64,000 nt of DNA from Acanthochlamys bracteata (taxonomy: Eukaryota > Streptophyta > Magnoliopsida > Pandanales > Velloziaceae), in the NCBI GenBank assembly GCA_019914995.1, contig CM034135.1:4652501-4716500 (forward strand). Direction: 5' to 3'. Under the pieces are notes generated by a model that searched no databases, had not been told where the DNA came from, and saw only the letters and a list, made by a program, of their open reading frames with translations. This document shows, one piece after another, positions 33,620 to 44,519 of the stretch (position 1 is the first letter of the stretch; each line of letters starts with the position of its first letter). A program made the position numbers and the translations under genes.

Positions 33620-34459
33620 TAAGATTGGGTTGCGCCTATCTTCATCTTTAGTTAATTATTTTGAGATAAACTAATATAGATAACATCTTAGTGGTTCATC
33701 TATAAAGCATAAGGAACTCAATTGAGCCCACAAAATAGTATAGTTCATATAAAATGTGAACGGTGAACCAAATTGGGAAAAGATTATTGTTCTTATATTA
33801 TTATGTGAAACAAAGAGAAGCAATCATCAAGTTGGAGGTGAGCACATCTTCCGTTTGAATTCCTCTCTTTTTTCTTTTTCTGATTTTGCAAATATCGTAT
33901 TTTATAATTCGTCTTTGCAAACTTGCGCTCACCCTATGCTGCAGAACGAGTGCAGTTCGTAGTTTCTATCTTTTTTGTACGTAGAAAGTCAAGACAGCTC
34001 TCTATCTAATATATCTCTATAGAGCTTTTTAAGTTGTTTTTTTACTTTTATTATGAATTGTTGAAAACAGTCACAAAACTGATGATTGTTATTTATCAAA
34101 GCTCCTTATAGGCCTGATATATATTAGATATAAAAAGTGTTTAGTTTTTTATTATATAAATTAATTTATTTAGTAATAGACTTGTACGCTACTACTTCAT
34201 ACAATATTATTTTCTAATCTTTGGGTCGTAATATTTAGAGAAGCGAGTGATTTCTAGACACTTTTCTTACTAAAAATGTCAAGATATTATGGTAAAAAAT
34301 GAAAATTCTTTGATTTTGATATAAATCCAACATTGCGAAAGAGGTAATTACGTGTTCTGAAATGCAAAATTGTCAATTGTTTTTGTCTTTAACAAGTTAA
34401 CCCAAACCGACTAACCTTAAGCAGGAATCTAACCCTTTGGGTTAGTTAAAGGGGGCTCA
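33620..34459. other. Intergenic, upstream of the RING gene
   Basis: AT-rich DNA with no recognised gene. The promoter of the RING-H2 gene should lie in its right-hand part. Confidence 0.4.
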
Positions 34460-35111
34460 GGTCAAGAGTCAAGACATGTCAATCATCAACGCTACCACCT
34501 CCATGGTTGCAGTTCTTCCATTTCCACACCTCTCCTCTGCCTGATTCAGGTATTAATTAATCACTTTGTTTTTGTTTTCTATTTAATTTCTTTTTTTGTC
34601 ATCAATTCCATTAGACGGAGTTGTTTGCTGTACCAAAGGCTTTTTCTTCTTTCAAAGATTGTCTCTTTTTGTACCATCTTTTTGGTGGGTTGTTTGATTT
34701 TTGTTTAGTGGATTATCCGGGGTTGTTAAAGATTTTATTTTTCAGCTTTCCCTTTTTGTATGTGATCGTAGTTGTTATCTTTGATGAAATTGGTTTTATT
34801 TGTGGTATATTTGATTGAATGTCTTACTCTTTATCTTGATTGAGTAGTTTTTAATGGATTTGAATATGGCTTGAAACTGCTGTTTTTGATTTACTTTCCC
34901 TGTTTTGAATTATTAATTTGTAGAATCTGTGGTTTCTGGAAATCTCTTATTTGCTAGACAATTGATCACTCATTCTGTAATATATACTTTTCCATATACT
35001 TGCCTATTTGCTGCTATTTCTATTGGAAAATTTGAGTTCTAGGTGCTAGTAATTGTTTTTTCTTCATGTGTTTGTTCCTTGTTTCTTGTATATGACCCGA
35101 CAACCATATAG
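34460..35111 (+). other. 5'UTR exon and leader intron of the RING-H2 gene
   Basis: A C/T-rich leader ends at a donor GATTCAG/GTATTA (34549/34550). The acceptor CCATATAG lies at 35111, giving a 562-bp leader intron just before the coding exon. The 5' limit of the leader is a guess. Confidence 0.6.
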
Positions 35112-35161
35112 AAGGGGAGCTAGAGTTGTTCCTCAATCTTGAGAAGAATTCTGCTGTGGGG

Positions 35162-36130
35162 ATGTCAAACAATGGGAATACGCATTGGTGTTACAGGTGC
35201 AGGAGGGCTGTCCGCCTTCGTGGGCGGGAAATGGTCTGTCCAAACTGTGATTCCGGCTTTGTGCAAGAGCTCAGTGAGGTTGGTACTATGATGAGCCCGT
35301 TTGATCTTTTGAGGGCTCTTGACGGCAATCCTGACCATCGGTTCGGAATTATGGAGGCCTTTTCAGCCTTGATGAGGCAGCGAATGGCCAGGCAAAGCCA
35401 TGATTTTGATTCACAAGGAAGGCCATCTGTGTTTCCTGACGATGTCACAGGGTTTGGATCCCGTTCAGGTCCATGGCTCATTTTCCAAGGACAGTACCCT
35501 GTTCGGATGTCTGATGATGGGGGACTTGAGCTTCTTTTTAACGGTGGCCATGGCATTGGTATGAGGAGGGGCAATGTTGGGGATTACTTTGTTGGGCCGG
35601 GGCTGGATGAATTAATTGAACAACTTACAAGGAATGATCGCCATGGTCCTCCACCAGCGCCACGTTCAGCTATTGATGCGTTGCCCACCATAAATATCAG
35701 CCAGAGGCATCTTCGAGGTGATTCACACTGCCCTGTGTGCAAGGACAAGTTTGAGCTTGGCTCAGAAGCCCGAGAACTACCCTGTACACATGTATATCAT
35801 TCTGACTGCATTATCCCCTGGTTGGTTCAGCATAATTCCTGCCCAGTTTGTCGCTATGAGTTGCCATCGCATGGGTCTGGTAGTGGCACACGCTCAAGGT
35901 CTAGTCATAGTTCTGGTAGTGGCAGCAGAAACAGCAGCAATAATAGTAGCTCTGGTGGTAGAGAAAGTGGTGGTGAGAGTCAAGGGAGGAGGAATCCCTT
36001 CTCTTTTCTGTGGCCTTTTCGTTCTTCAAACTCAAGTTCATCTCAACAAGGTAGAACTGCAGGTAACAGCACTACTGCTGTTCATGAAGATAACCACCAG
36101 ACCAGTTTCTCAGGATGGCCTTTTGATTAA
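35162..36130 (+). CDS. RING-H2 E3 ubiquitin ligase with N-terminal zinc ribbon (RZF/RHC1A/BCA2-like)
   Basis: A single coding exon of 322 codons. The start MSNNGNTHWCYRC was chosen because the frame upstream lacks an ATG and this start matches the family. The N-terminal zinc ribbon has C10-x2-C13 and C26-x2-C29. The RING-H2 at residues 190-230 reads CPVCKDKFELG, then CTHVYHSDC and CPVCRYEL, i.e. C-x2-C-x14-C-x-H-x2-H-x2-C-x10-C-x2-C. It should bind an E2 and transfer ubiquitin to unknown targets. The middle has the family's conserved DELIEQLT...APRSAIDALPTI segment. The C-terminal 90 residues are Ser/Gly/Asn-rich and probably disordered. No transmembrane segment. Plant members are often stress-responsive; nothing in the sequence shows which stimulus applies here. 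Confidence 0.93.
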   Translation: MSNNGNTHWCYRCRRAVRLRGREMVCPNCDSGFVQELSEVGTMMSPFDLLRALDGNPDHRFGIMEAFSALMRQRMARQSHDFDSQGRPSVFPDDVTGFGSRSGPWLIFQGQYPVRMSDDGGLELLFNGGHGIGMRRGNVGDYFVGPGLDELIEQLTRNDRHGPPPAPRSAIDALPTINISQRHLRGDSHCPVCKDKFELGSEARELPCTHVYHSDCIIPWLVQHNSCPVCRYELPSHGSGSGTRSRSSHSSGSGSRNSSNNSSSGGRESGGESQGRRNPFSFLWPFRSSNSSSSQQGRTAGNSTTAVHEDNHQTSFSGWPFD

Positions 36131-36549
36131 TAATAATAATAAATTAAATATGGCTTACTTATGTTTGCATGCATAATTTCCTGTTGTTATCACTACATAA
36201 GTGACATGAATTTCGTGAGCCGAAAATTAAGTTTGGTAGCAATTATGTAGGTAATAGTTAGTTATGTCTTTGGGAGTGTTTTTTTAATCATTTCAAGCAG
36301 TTTAAGTAAATATGTGGTTGCATTCCTGATTGAAAGGATCATGTTGTAACCTAAGCTTATTTTTGAGTTTTGTGATGATCACAAAGATTTGGAGATGCTC
36401 GTCTTCACATGACTAGTATTTGCTTGTTTTATGTTTTCTTGATTGTTGTGTCCTTAAACCTTATTCATGTTGTAGTCATTCTGCATATTCTTGGCCTTTG
36501 AATGCTTCCTGTTATATGATCAATTCTGGTAGAAGTGGAGGTGTCGGGA
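36131..36549 (+). other. 3' flank of the RING-H2 gene
   Basis: Probable 3'UTR, T-rich with AATAAA-like elements just after the stop (36131-36150). No other gene. Confidence 0.5.
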
Positions 36550-36800
36550 GCGTTTGGTAGTGCTTATAAAATAAAGCTTTTTTAAAATGAAAAGTATTTT
36601 TGTCTTTTTTAAAAAATGAGCTCTATTTTTTTTACTTCTAAAGAAAAAATAAAAATATGTAATAAAAAGATCTCACTACGTAGAATTTTTTTACATTTTC
36701 TAAATTTTTAAATAAATTTTTAAATAATTATAAAATATATAATAAAAAATATGAAAAGGAGAAATTGAAAAGGAGCGTTTGAAAAATGCAACCCAAACGT
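36550..36800. mobile_element. AT-rich MITE of the GCGTTTGG family
   Basis: Begins GCGTTTGGTAGTGCTT and ends GCAACCCAAACGT. The 251-bp AT-rich body includes the shared CTACGTAGAATTTTTTTACA core followed by TAAATTTTTAAATAA. Same length as the copies at 5461 and 23376. Confidence 0.6.
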
Positions 36801-37386
36801 CCTGGATTTATGACCATATTCCTGATTGATTAAGATTTTGGGCACGGGCACCTACAGTGTGGATAATGTCATCCTTCCCTTGTTTAGGTTTATTTGACTG
36901 TAGCATGTACGCGCTTATTCCAGGATTGATCTGAATTTGCAATGTGTATTTCGTGCGGATATTGTCTGTGGCTTAAATTCTTGCCTGATTGCGGCAATCA
37001 AAATGGAAATGTGGTGCTAACTAATTGAAATGATCTAGCTGTTGTTTGTGCAGGAGTTCCCAGTTCACTATGCCATTTAAATATTTCCAATACGGAAATC
37101 CGCTGATCGGGCAATTGTCTGATGTTGCATGATTTTCTAATTTATGTTTTTCTGAGATTGCTCCCATCCTCCTATGAGTACAGATACTATAGGTAACAGA
37201 AATCATGTACTTGTAGGATGAGCAGGTCAAGATATAGGAATTTTACTACCAGTTGTCTTCCAGCGAAGAGTACCTGACCTAGTCCACTATTAGGCGTTGT
37301 TAGAACACGAGATTACTAAATAAGTGTAAAAGTAACCGAAGTAACGGTAATGAAGGTGAGGGAAAAACAAAAATAGTTATCTAAGT
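36801..37386. other. No recognisable feature
   Basis: Intergenic DNA. A short open minus-strand stretch (37230-37021) resembles no known protein. Confidence 0.4.
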
Positions 37387-37389
37387 TTA

Positions 37390-40300
37390 GGGCATATTTG
37401 ACTCTGCTTTTTTTCTGCTTATAGCAGAAAAAACACACTAAATAGAAAAGTTGATGTTTGGCAACGCATACTTATTGTCAAAATAAGCTGCTTACGGTGC
37501 TTTATGAAAAAAGCATCGATTCGATGCTTTTAATAAAAGCAACGCGGGAGCTTCTGCTTTTGGTTATGTGAATAGACAAATGTATCCTTGATTTTACGAA
37601 ATTACAATAATTTATATATCCTCTTACCCTCCCTCTCTCTGTCTGATTCATTCGTTCTTTCGATCCTTACTCTTCTAACTGCTCTCTCCGCTCTCTTGCT
37701 CTTTCGATCCCTAATCTCTTCTCCCTTCGGCCGAACGGAGAAATTTCTTCACTGCTCTTATTCCTAATCTCGCCGGATTAAGATGATCGCTCTGTCTCTC
37801 TAACATTTGTTTCTTCTTCTTTCTTTTTCCTGTAGCCGAACGGAGAGATTTGTTCTCCGCTCTCATCCCTAATCTCGCTGAATCAAGGTGATATCTCTGT
37901 CTCTCTCACATTCTTTTTCGCCTTCTTCTTCTTTCTTTATTTGAGAAGTTTGAGGAATTAAGAAATCTTAGATTGTCAAAAACAACAATGGCTGCGAGGA
38001 AGGTGAAGAATTCTAAGATTTCAGCTCTCCATTCATTGACGTCTCTGCAAGCATGATTAAGTGGCTTGATATCTACAGCGTCATTCTGATGGTCTGAGTT
38101 CTGCTCAGCTAGTTCCCCACCGTCACGTGAGACAGACACCTATTTGCGATTAGGGATCTATATGACCCGTACCTCAACATGTTTCGCAATTTCGTTTCGC
38201 AGGTGTTCGATTCGATCGATATGCTACCATTGTTGTCCTTGGAACGGTCGGATGCATTCTCAACAACAGTTGCAGTATATACTGAGCACCACCAGAGAGA
38301 TTTTCTTTTGTTTTTAATGTAAGCAAAATCCTACACTTGACATATATTCTACTTTAACGATGTTTGGTGGCAGTTAGCTTATCGTGCTTTTAGTTTATAT
38401 GAACTGATTTTGTTTGTATGTAAATTCTGAGGGTTCTATAATCTGCAATAGTGGGAGTTGTCAAACCTTCTTTCATATGTAAGTGGCGAATGATGCGTTG
38501 AAGAAAATGTATGCCTTGGATCATGCATACTGGTTTTTATGTTTACTTGCTTATAAGTTTTAGGTCTGTTTTCTCTTTAGAAAAATTGGATTGTGCTGGT
38601 TTGCTGGAGTTTGATAGACCATATTTAGTATGATAGTGCAATTTGATATTAAACATCCATAACAGTTAAAGAGATTCTCTGAAAAAATGTCCCATCTCAA
38701 TCCTGAATCTATTATACTTTGACAACCAGTAGTTCATGTAAGTCTTCCAAATATTTATTTTTCATTTGCTTGTCATGTATGTATGAAGGTTACGTTTTAC
38801 TTGTATGTATGCTTAGTTGATTAGGTAATATGATTCCTTACTTTATGTAAGAAATTTGGATTAAGAAGCTTTTGTTGATGTTCTGAAAAATTAGTGTTGA
38901 TTCAAAAAATCTGTGAAACATACAATACAGACATAAATCCAAGAGTCCATTTTTTTTAGTAGATACAGAGCTACTTATCATATTGTCCTAATACAAATTT
39001 GTGATTTATTTATTTTAATTTTATCTAAAGATTTGTTTAAATATTTAATAGTCAACTAAAACTGGAACATCTCAAAGCCGGTTCATTGTTCAGAGTTTGA
39101 AGAAAGATATTCTATTAATTATTTTTTATGTCATATGTTAGTATGACCATGCAATTTAGTATTTAAATTTTTATAAAAAGTTCAAGCTTTTGACTTTTTG
39201 TTCAGTTATAAGAATAACCAATCATTTTGATATATTTTGGACAGGAAGATTCTCTGTTTTTTTTTTTTTTTCGTTTCTTTTTTCTTAGAATGAATAGCTA
39301 GTACTCCGACATATTTGGATACACCTGCAGATGATAGGCATGCATCAAGCTAGGATTCCTTTTCCAATGATCTTTGTTGAGGATGTGGGGGCCGATTTCT
39401 GAATTCAAAAGCTAAAGGGAACCTGTATAAGCAACAACTTCAAAGTGATCAAACTCAGAATTGCAATGGGTCTGTTCAAATAATTATTTTAGAAATCAGC
39501 AGAATGCATCTAACACTTGTAGTCATGGACAAACTGGACAACTTCTATTTGCTACTAAGAAGAGCCATAACTATGTATCCTGTATTTAAATTATTTGGTT
39601 ATATGTATGTATGCCTTGAGTAATATGATGATTTTTATTTGATAGCTATACATCATTATCTATTTTGTACATTAAGTTTCAAAGAGCATGACTCTTTTTA
39701 TTGTACAAAATTTCAAATTATCATGCAAAATTTTTGCTTGATCAATGAACATATGTTCTCTATATATCTGTTTCAGTTTGTGTAACTTCTCTTATTTGAG
39801 ACCAACATGCTAACTAGTGGGAGTGTTTGTTATTTGCTAGTGTTAAAATATTTATATTACATAAATATACATGTAAGAGTCCGAAGTGTGTGAAATATAA
39901 GACTTTTTTTTTGGTGGTGTATTACTGTAAGATGTATAGTTTCATTTCTTTTGAATGTGAATCCATTCGTATGTATGTGTTAAACGTTTGCGAGTGCTTA
40001 TTTTCAAGCTTTGTTTGTATGTATGACTGTATATATATTCATTTCTACTAATTTATTATTAAGTATTATTTAATTATATTAAATAATAGTATATTTATAT
40101 ATTTAAAGTAATTTTAAAATATTATTATAAATAATAATAATATATTTATTAATAGGTTCATAAATACTACTATAGAAAATATTAAATAAAAAATATTTTA
40201 GAAATATAAAAGTAATTTTCAATAAACTAGATAATACATGAAAATAGATTTTCCAAATTAACATCATTTATTATATATCAAAAGATATTTTAGTCATGAT

Positions 40301-40507
40301 ATATCTTATTTATAAGTACAAGCTTAGTCAAATATATGTTCAATTTTTTTTTACAAAAAAGCTTTAAACAGTAATATTTATCCAAACATAATTTAGAAAA
40401 AAATAGCTTTCTAATCAAAAGTTCAATAGTCATTTTTTTCAGCAAAAACACATAAACGGCAGTTTTCATCTAAAAGCTCTAAATTTAAAATTTAGCCAAA
40501 TATGTCC
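37390..40507. mobile_element. PIF/Harbinger-type DNA transposon, 3.1 kb, with TTA target duplication
   Basis: The left end reads GGGCATATTTGAC and the right end GCCAAATATGTCC, inverted repeats with two mismatches over 13 bp. Both ends are flanked directly by TTA (37387-37389 and 40508-40510), the target duplication typical of PIF/Harbinger. At 3118 bp it is large enough for an autonomous element, but I found no transposase or Myb-like frame. Subterminal DNA carries many GCTTTT/AAAAGC motifs and a perfect GCATCGA-T-TCGATGC hairpin (about 37512-37526). The left third contains a CT-rich, promoter-like stretch with a tandem duplication. The middle is unassigned. Confidence 0.75.
37730..37940 (+). 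repeat. 105-bp tandem duplication inside the Harbinger-type element
   Basis: GCCGAACGGAGAAATTT at 37730 recurs as GCCGAACGGAGAGATTT at 37835, followed by matching CCTAATCTCGC(C/T)G and TCTGTCTCTCTAACATT-like blocks. It is CT-rich and looks like leader DNA. A start codon in good plant context (AACAATGGCTGCG, 37986-37998) follows but opens only 22 codons. Confidence 0.75.
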
Positions 40508-40510
40508 TTA

Positions 40511-40823
40511 ATGTATTTGAATATAGAAGTTTAACGGCGCTAGAATAAATAATAAAGGAGTGACCAGTAAAAGAGAAATGTGTTTTGATTTATATTAATA
40601 TTAGTTTTAGTTGTAGATTAATTTTATTAATATAATTTTAGATTAGCATATTAATCTAATTTAATATAATGCTAGATATAATTAAAAACTAAATTAATTA
40701 TTCAATATAAAATATTGATTTTATAGTTTTATTTTTTGTCAATTAAACTTGATTGAAATTAAAGTAAACATACAAATTATAAGTCTTAAAGAAAAGCTCA
40801 TGTCCATTTGTAGACACCTCTTA
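40511..40823. other. No recognisable feature
   Basis: About 310 bp of AT-rich DNA between the Harbinger-type element and the GGTGGCAATTT repeat. Confidence 0.5.
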
Positions 40824-41682
40824 TGAGGGGTGGTAATTTGGGTTACTGAGTTGGTTTCGGATCGATTTATTTAATAATCGGATTAAATTCGTTCAATCTA
40901 ATCTAGTTTTTAAATTTATACGGATCAAATTTGTCAACTTTAATTCAGCCTATTAATACCATATCAAATTCAAATCGACCTATTTACTAATTAAAATTAT
41001 TAATTATTATTTATATATTTAATATTTTAGCGAATTTATAATATCAGTTATAATAAAAGTGCACGATATTTTTAGTGACAAAATATAGTGAATACCCGAC
41101 AAAATATACTTTTTTAGTATCTTCGTCGGTTTTTAAAATATCTAAAAAAAATTTTATTTTTATTTTTCAAAAATATGTGGTGACAGCTGAAATTTTATGA
41201 TTATAAATACATATTAATAATTTCGATATAAATTGATAAACATAGCTATCTAATAAAATTTTGGAAAAAGTTTTTATACAAAATCTAAATTTATCACTAT
41301 AGAAACACATACATAATAATACTTTCGATAATATTATAATTCTCATCTATACTATTTTACTAAAATATAAAAATAATAATTAATTATAAATATTATCTAA
41401 TTTAATAATTTATAAATTATTATTATTGATTATTTTTATTGCTAATATTTTAATAAACGGAAAGAAAAAATCAAATATTATTTTTTTATGAGATGGCAAT
41501 TAAGGTTGGTAGATCAATTTCAGATTAATCCGGATCGACTCATTTAATAATCAAGTCAAACTCACTCAATTTTAACCTAATTCATATATTTATATGGGTC
41601 AAATTTTTTAACCCTAATTTTAATTAAATGGATCGATTTCGGATTGCGTTTTCGAATCGGATCATATATAGTCACTCCTATC
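40824..41682 (+). repeat. GGTGGCAATTT repeat, copy 2
   Basis: Starts GAGGGGTGGTAATTTGGGTT and ends near CATATATAGTCACTCC. As in copy 1 (10766-11508), the block with TTTAATAATC..GTCAAA and TTATA(C/T)GG(A/G)TCAAAT is present at both ends in direct orientation. The internal GTGCACGATATTTTTAG and TATAGTGAATACCCG-like blocks are shared between copies. Non-coding. Confidence 0.55.
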
Positions 41683-41822
41683 TCTTATAAATTAAATGAG
41701 AAAATATGTGCAATTTCATAGAACTTCATATATCAATAACAAAAATAACTTAAAAGCAATTTTAAATACAGATCATAGATAACGCAAAATACAACTATAA
41801 TGCTCAAAAACATTTTTAGGAA

Positions 41823-42009
41823 GCGCTTGTCATTGCTTATCCTAAAAATAAAATTTTAAATATATTATTTATTAAAAATTTTAAAAATATAAAAAAATTT
41901 ACATAGTAAAATGTTTTTATTGTATAATTTATTATTATTTTTAGTTCAAAAAAAATAAAGCTAATTTTTAAAATCAGAAAAATTTATTTCAAAAATACTC
42001 CCGAACCTT
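41823..42009. mobile_element. AT-rich MITE fragment (GCGTTTGG family)
   Basis: AT-rich body with the AAAAAAATTTACATAGTAAAA core shared by the other copies. Left tip GCGCTTGTCATTGC and right tip TACTCCCGAACC are degraded versions of the family ends. Confidence 0.4.
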
Positions 42010-42429
42010 CCGTAAAGAAATTCAATGTTTAATTTTCTGCGAACTAATTAGTATAACTTAGTATATACAACAGGCATAGTAAAGACTATCATTCCCTCTT
42101 GTACATTTCTGAGTGTCTTACTATGAATTAAACAACCAATCTAGTCTCCAAGACTTCAACTATAAACCTTCTTTCATAACAAACATTGGGGGAAACCATA
42201 ATCAAAAGCTTCAACTTCTTATACACCCAACATTAGCCATCATCATTCACCAAAAATTTCGACAGAACAGCTTCAATCCAAAGAGGGGGCTGAAAGGAAA
42301 TCAAAACCTGTGAGCATCAAGAACTGAACTTCTGCGGTGTGTCTCTGGGTTCACCTCTTCGCACTCTGCTTGCGTAAAATCTTCTAATCCTCCTAACGTA
42401 CCAATAAAAAATTTCCAAATATCAAACAA
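42010..42429. other. No recognisable feature
   Basis: Intergenic. An open stretch at 42113-42313 has no resemblance to a known protein. Confidence 0.4.
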
Positions 42430-42900
42430 AATTCTTACAATAAAAGAGTCTATTTGTGCTTCTTTGAATCAGCTTCAATACTCGTTCTGCGGCAGCAGGG
42501 GAGACATTAAAGTTAGGAATCTGGTCGTGAATGGGTTGCAAATTGCGAGCAATATCGTCGTTTTCCAAGAGATCCGGACCCTTTTATGTTGGTAGCAACA
42601 TCAGTGACGGGGGCCATGGATCGCGCGCCGCTGCGTCGAGGCGGAGCTGCTCGGCTTCGTAAGCCGATGAATCGAAGGAACTCGAGGACTCCGCCTTGCA
42701 AACGACCCCGTGTGCGAAGAGTTCCGGCAACGTGTTCCTGCTAGATAAAGAACGAGAGAGAGATCAACCATCCAGCAGAGCAAGAAATGAATCCTGCGGG
42801 ATCGAGTCAGGACAAACCTCGGCTTCCACCGGAACGTCAACAAAGTAGTAATTCTTTTTCCAAGAATGACCTTCCCTTCATCATCAGAACTCCAACCTGA
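42430..42900 (-). pseudogene. Unrecognised, frame-broken gene fragment
   Basis: This stretch is clearly richer in GC than its surroundings. On the minus strand it reads coding-like pieces in changing frames: SSDDEGKVILGK, VDVPVEAE, VCPDSIPQDSFLALLDG, NTLPELFAHGVVCKAES followed by YEAEQLRLDAAARD, and GPDLLENDDIARNLQPIHDQ then NFNVSPAAAERVLKLIQRS. Such pieces in order look like an eroded gene with stops and frameshifts. A splice acceptor-like TTTATCTAG occurs at about 42742. I do not recognise the family. Confidence 0.45.
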
Positions 42901-42920
42901 AGTGCTTAAAATTTTCAGAT

Positions 42921-43130
42921 TACGTTCGGAAATATTATAAAATAAATTTTTTTTGAATAGAAAATATTTTATTTTTTATTTTAAAATATAATAAAATATA
43001 TAATAAAATAATTCTATTATATAAAATTTTTTACATTTTTTAAATTTTTAATAAATTTTTTAAATACTTATAAAATATATATTATAAAATATAAAATAAA
43101 AATTAAAAGATATCGTTGGAAAAATGCAAT
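42921..43130. mobile_element. AT-rich MITE fragment (GCGTTTGG family)
   Basis: Left tip TACGTTCGGAAATA, right tip ATCGTTGGAAAAATGC. The body contains the ATTTTTTACATTTTTTAAATT core common to the family. Ends are degraded. Confidence 0.4.
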
Positions 43131-43595
43131 ACTTATAAAAGATCTCATTCTTTTCTGGTTAACATGCCATACAAATCAACAATTGATGCACTTACGGGCG
43201 GAAATAAGAAAATCTGAGGATGCCGAGCATCTTCAAGTACAACATATTAATGTTACGAGAAACTATGATTCACGGACACTGTGTACTAGTTACAAGACCA
43301 AACAGGACGTCTCGAAAGCAGAATTGTCAAAACAAAGAGCCAAAGCTACCTTATAAAATTGCACAGCAATCATCTAGGACCAAAGGAAAAGAGGCAAATT
43401 CACAATCAGCTATTGGCTGGCTTTTGGCGATAACATAAGCCAACAGTTGAAAATGAATGGTCACTTAAACTACAGACCACCAGCCAGCAAATCTTCATGG
43501 GCATGAATAATTAGAAGATCAAAGTTCAGTAGCATGATCATACTTCCATATGTTCAAGAAATACAAAAATACAGAGATAGTCAGGTCCTATGACC

Positions 43596-44488
43596 TCACC
43601 ATCCACCACCTCCTCTGGAAGACCAACCATTCCCACCTCCCTCTGCTTGAGGGGGAACCAAGTTCTGGGAGCTGCCCCAATCAGAATTGCTCGACCCTGA
43701 TGCATTACCGGAACCTCTCTCCTCCCCCCAGTTTTTGCCTCCACTGGGGGTACCACTTGCATTCCATCTGCCACCTCTTCCTTCATCACCACCCCTATCA
43801 GAATTGCTGCCACCGTCTCTATTGCCACCTCCCCAATCAACCACATGACTATCCTTGTTATTGTCCACACCACCGCCCCGGCCACCACCACCCCTGCCAG
43901 TTTCATTGCTGCCCCATCCAGTGTTCTGGTGACTATCACCATCTTCACCTTCACCCCATAGATCAGCCCTACTGCCTCTCCCGTAATGGCCACCCCTACC
44001 ACCTGTGCTCCTACCTCCGCCCCATCGTCCACCTTCACTTCCACCACCACTCCAACCACCACCATCATTACTGGTACCCTTGCTGCCATCCCATGCACCT
44101 CCACCATTGTCATTGCTGCCCCATCCACCAAAACCACTGTCACCATCCACACCAGAAACATTGTTTCCTCTCCCACGACCACGCCCGCGCCCACGCCCAC
44201 CATCACGACCACTGCCATATCTTCCACCTAATATGCAAAATAACAATCATGAATTCATGTTTTCATTAAAAGTGTACATAAAAAGATCTCTTTCCAAAAT
44301 AGACAATTCTGAGTTCACATTGGTTCCAGCAGCAGTACAACATAGGTACCACACCTTGACATCAACCAGCCAAAAATTGAGAAAATATTAACTAATAAAA
44401 TTACCTAAACTGAAACATACAAGCAGAAGCTCCATATAAGCATCTAAGCAACAAAACTATGTAGGGTGCCTGTAAGTATGTATGTATG

Positions 44489-44519
<31 letters not shown>

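Noticed and set aside
43538-44391. Long open frames on both strands opposite the last SPT6L exon (for example 43550-44269 plus)
   Set aside because: They are by-products of GC-rich Gly/Trp repeat coding; the minus-strand frame with WG/GW pairs is the one joined in phase to the SH2 exons.
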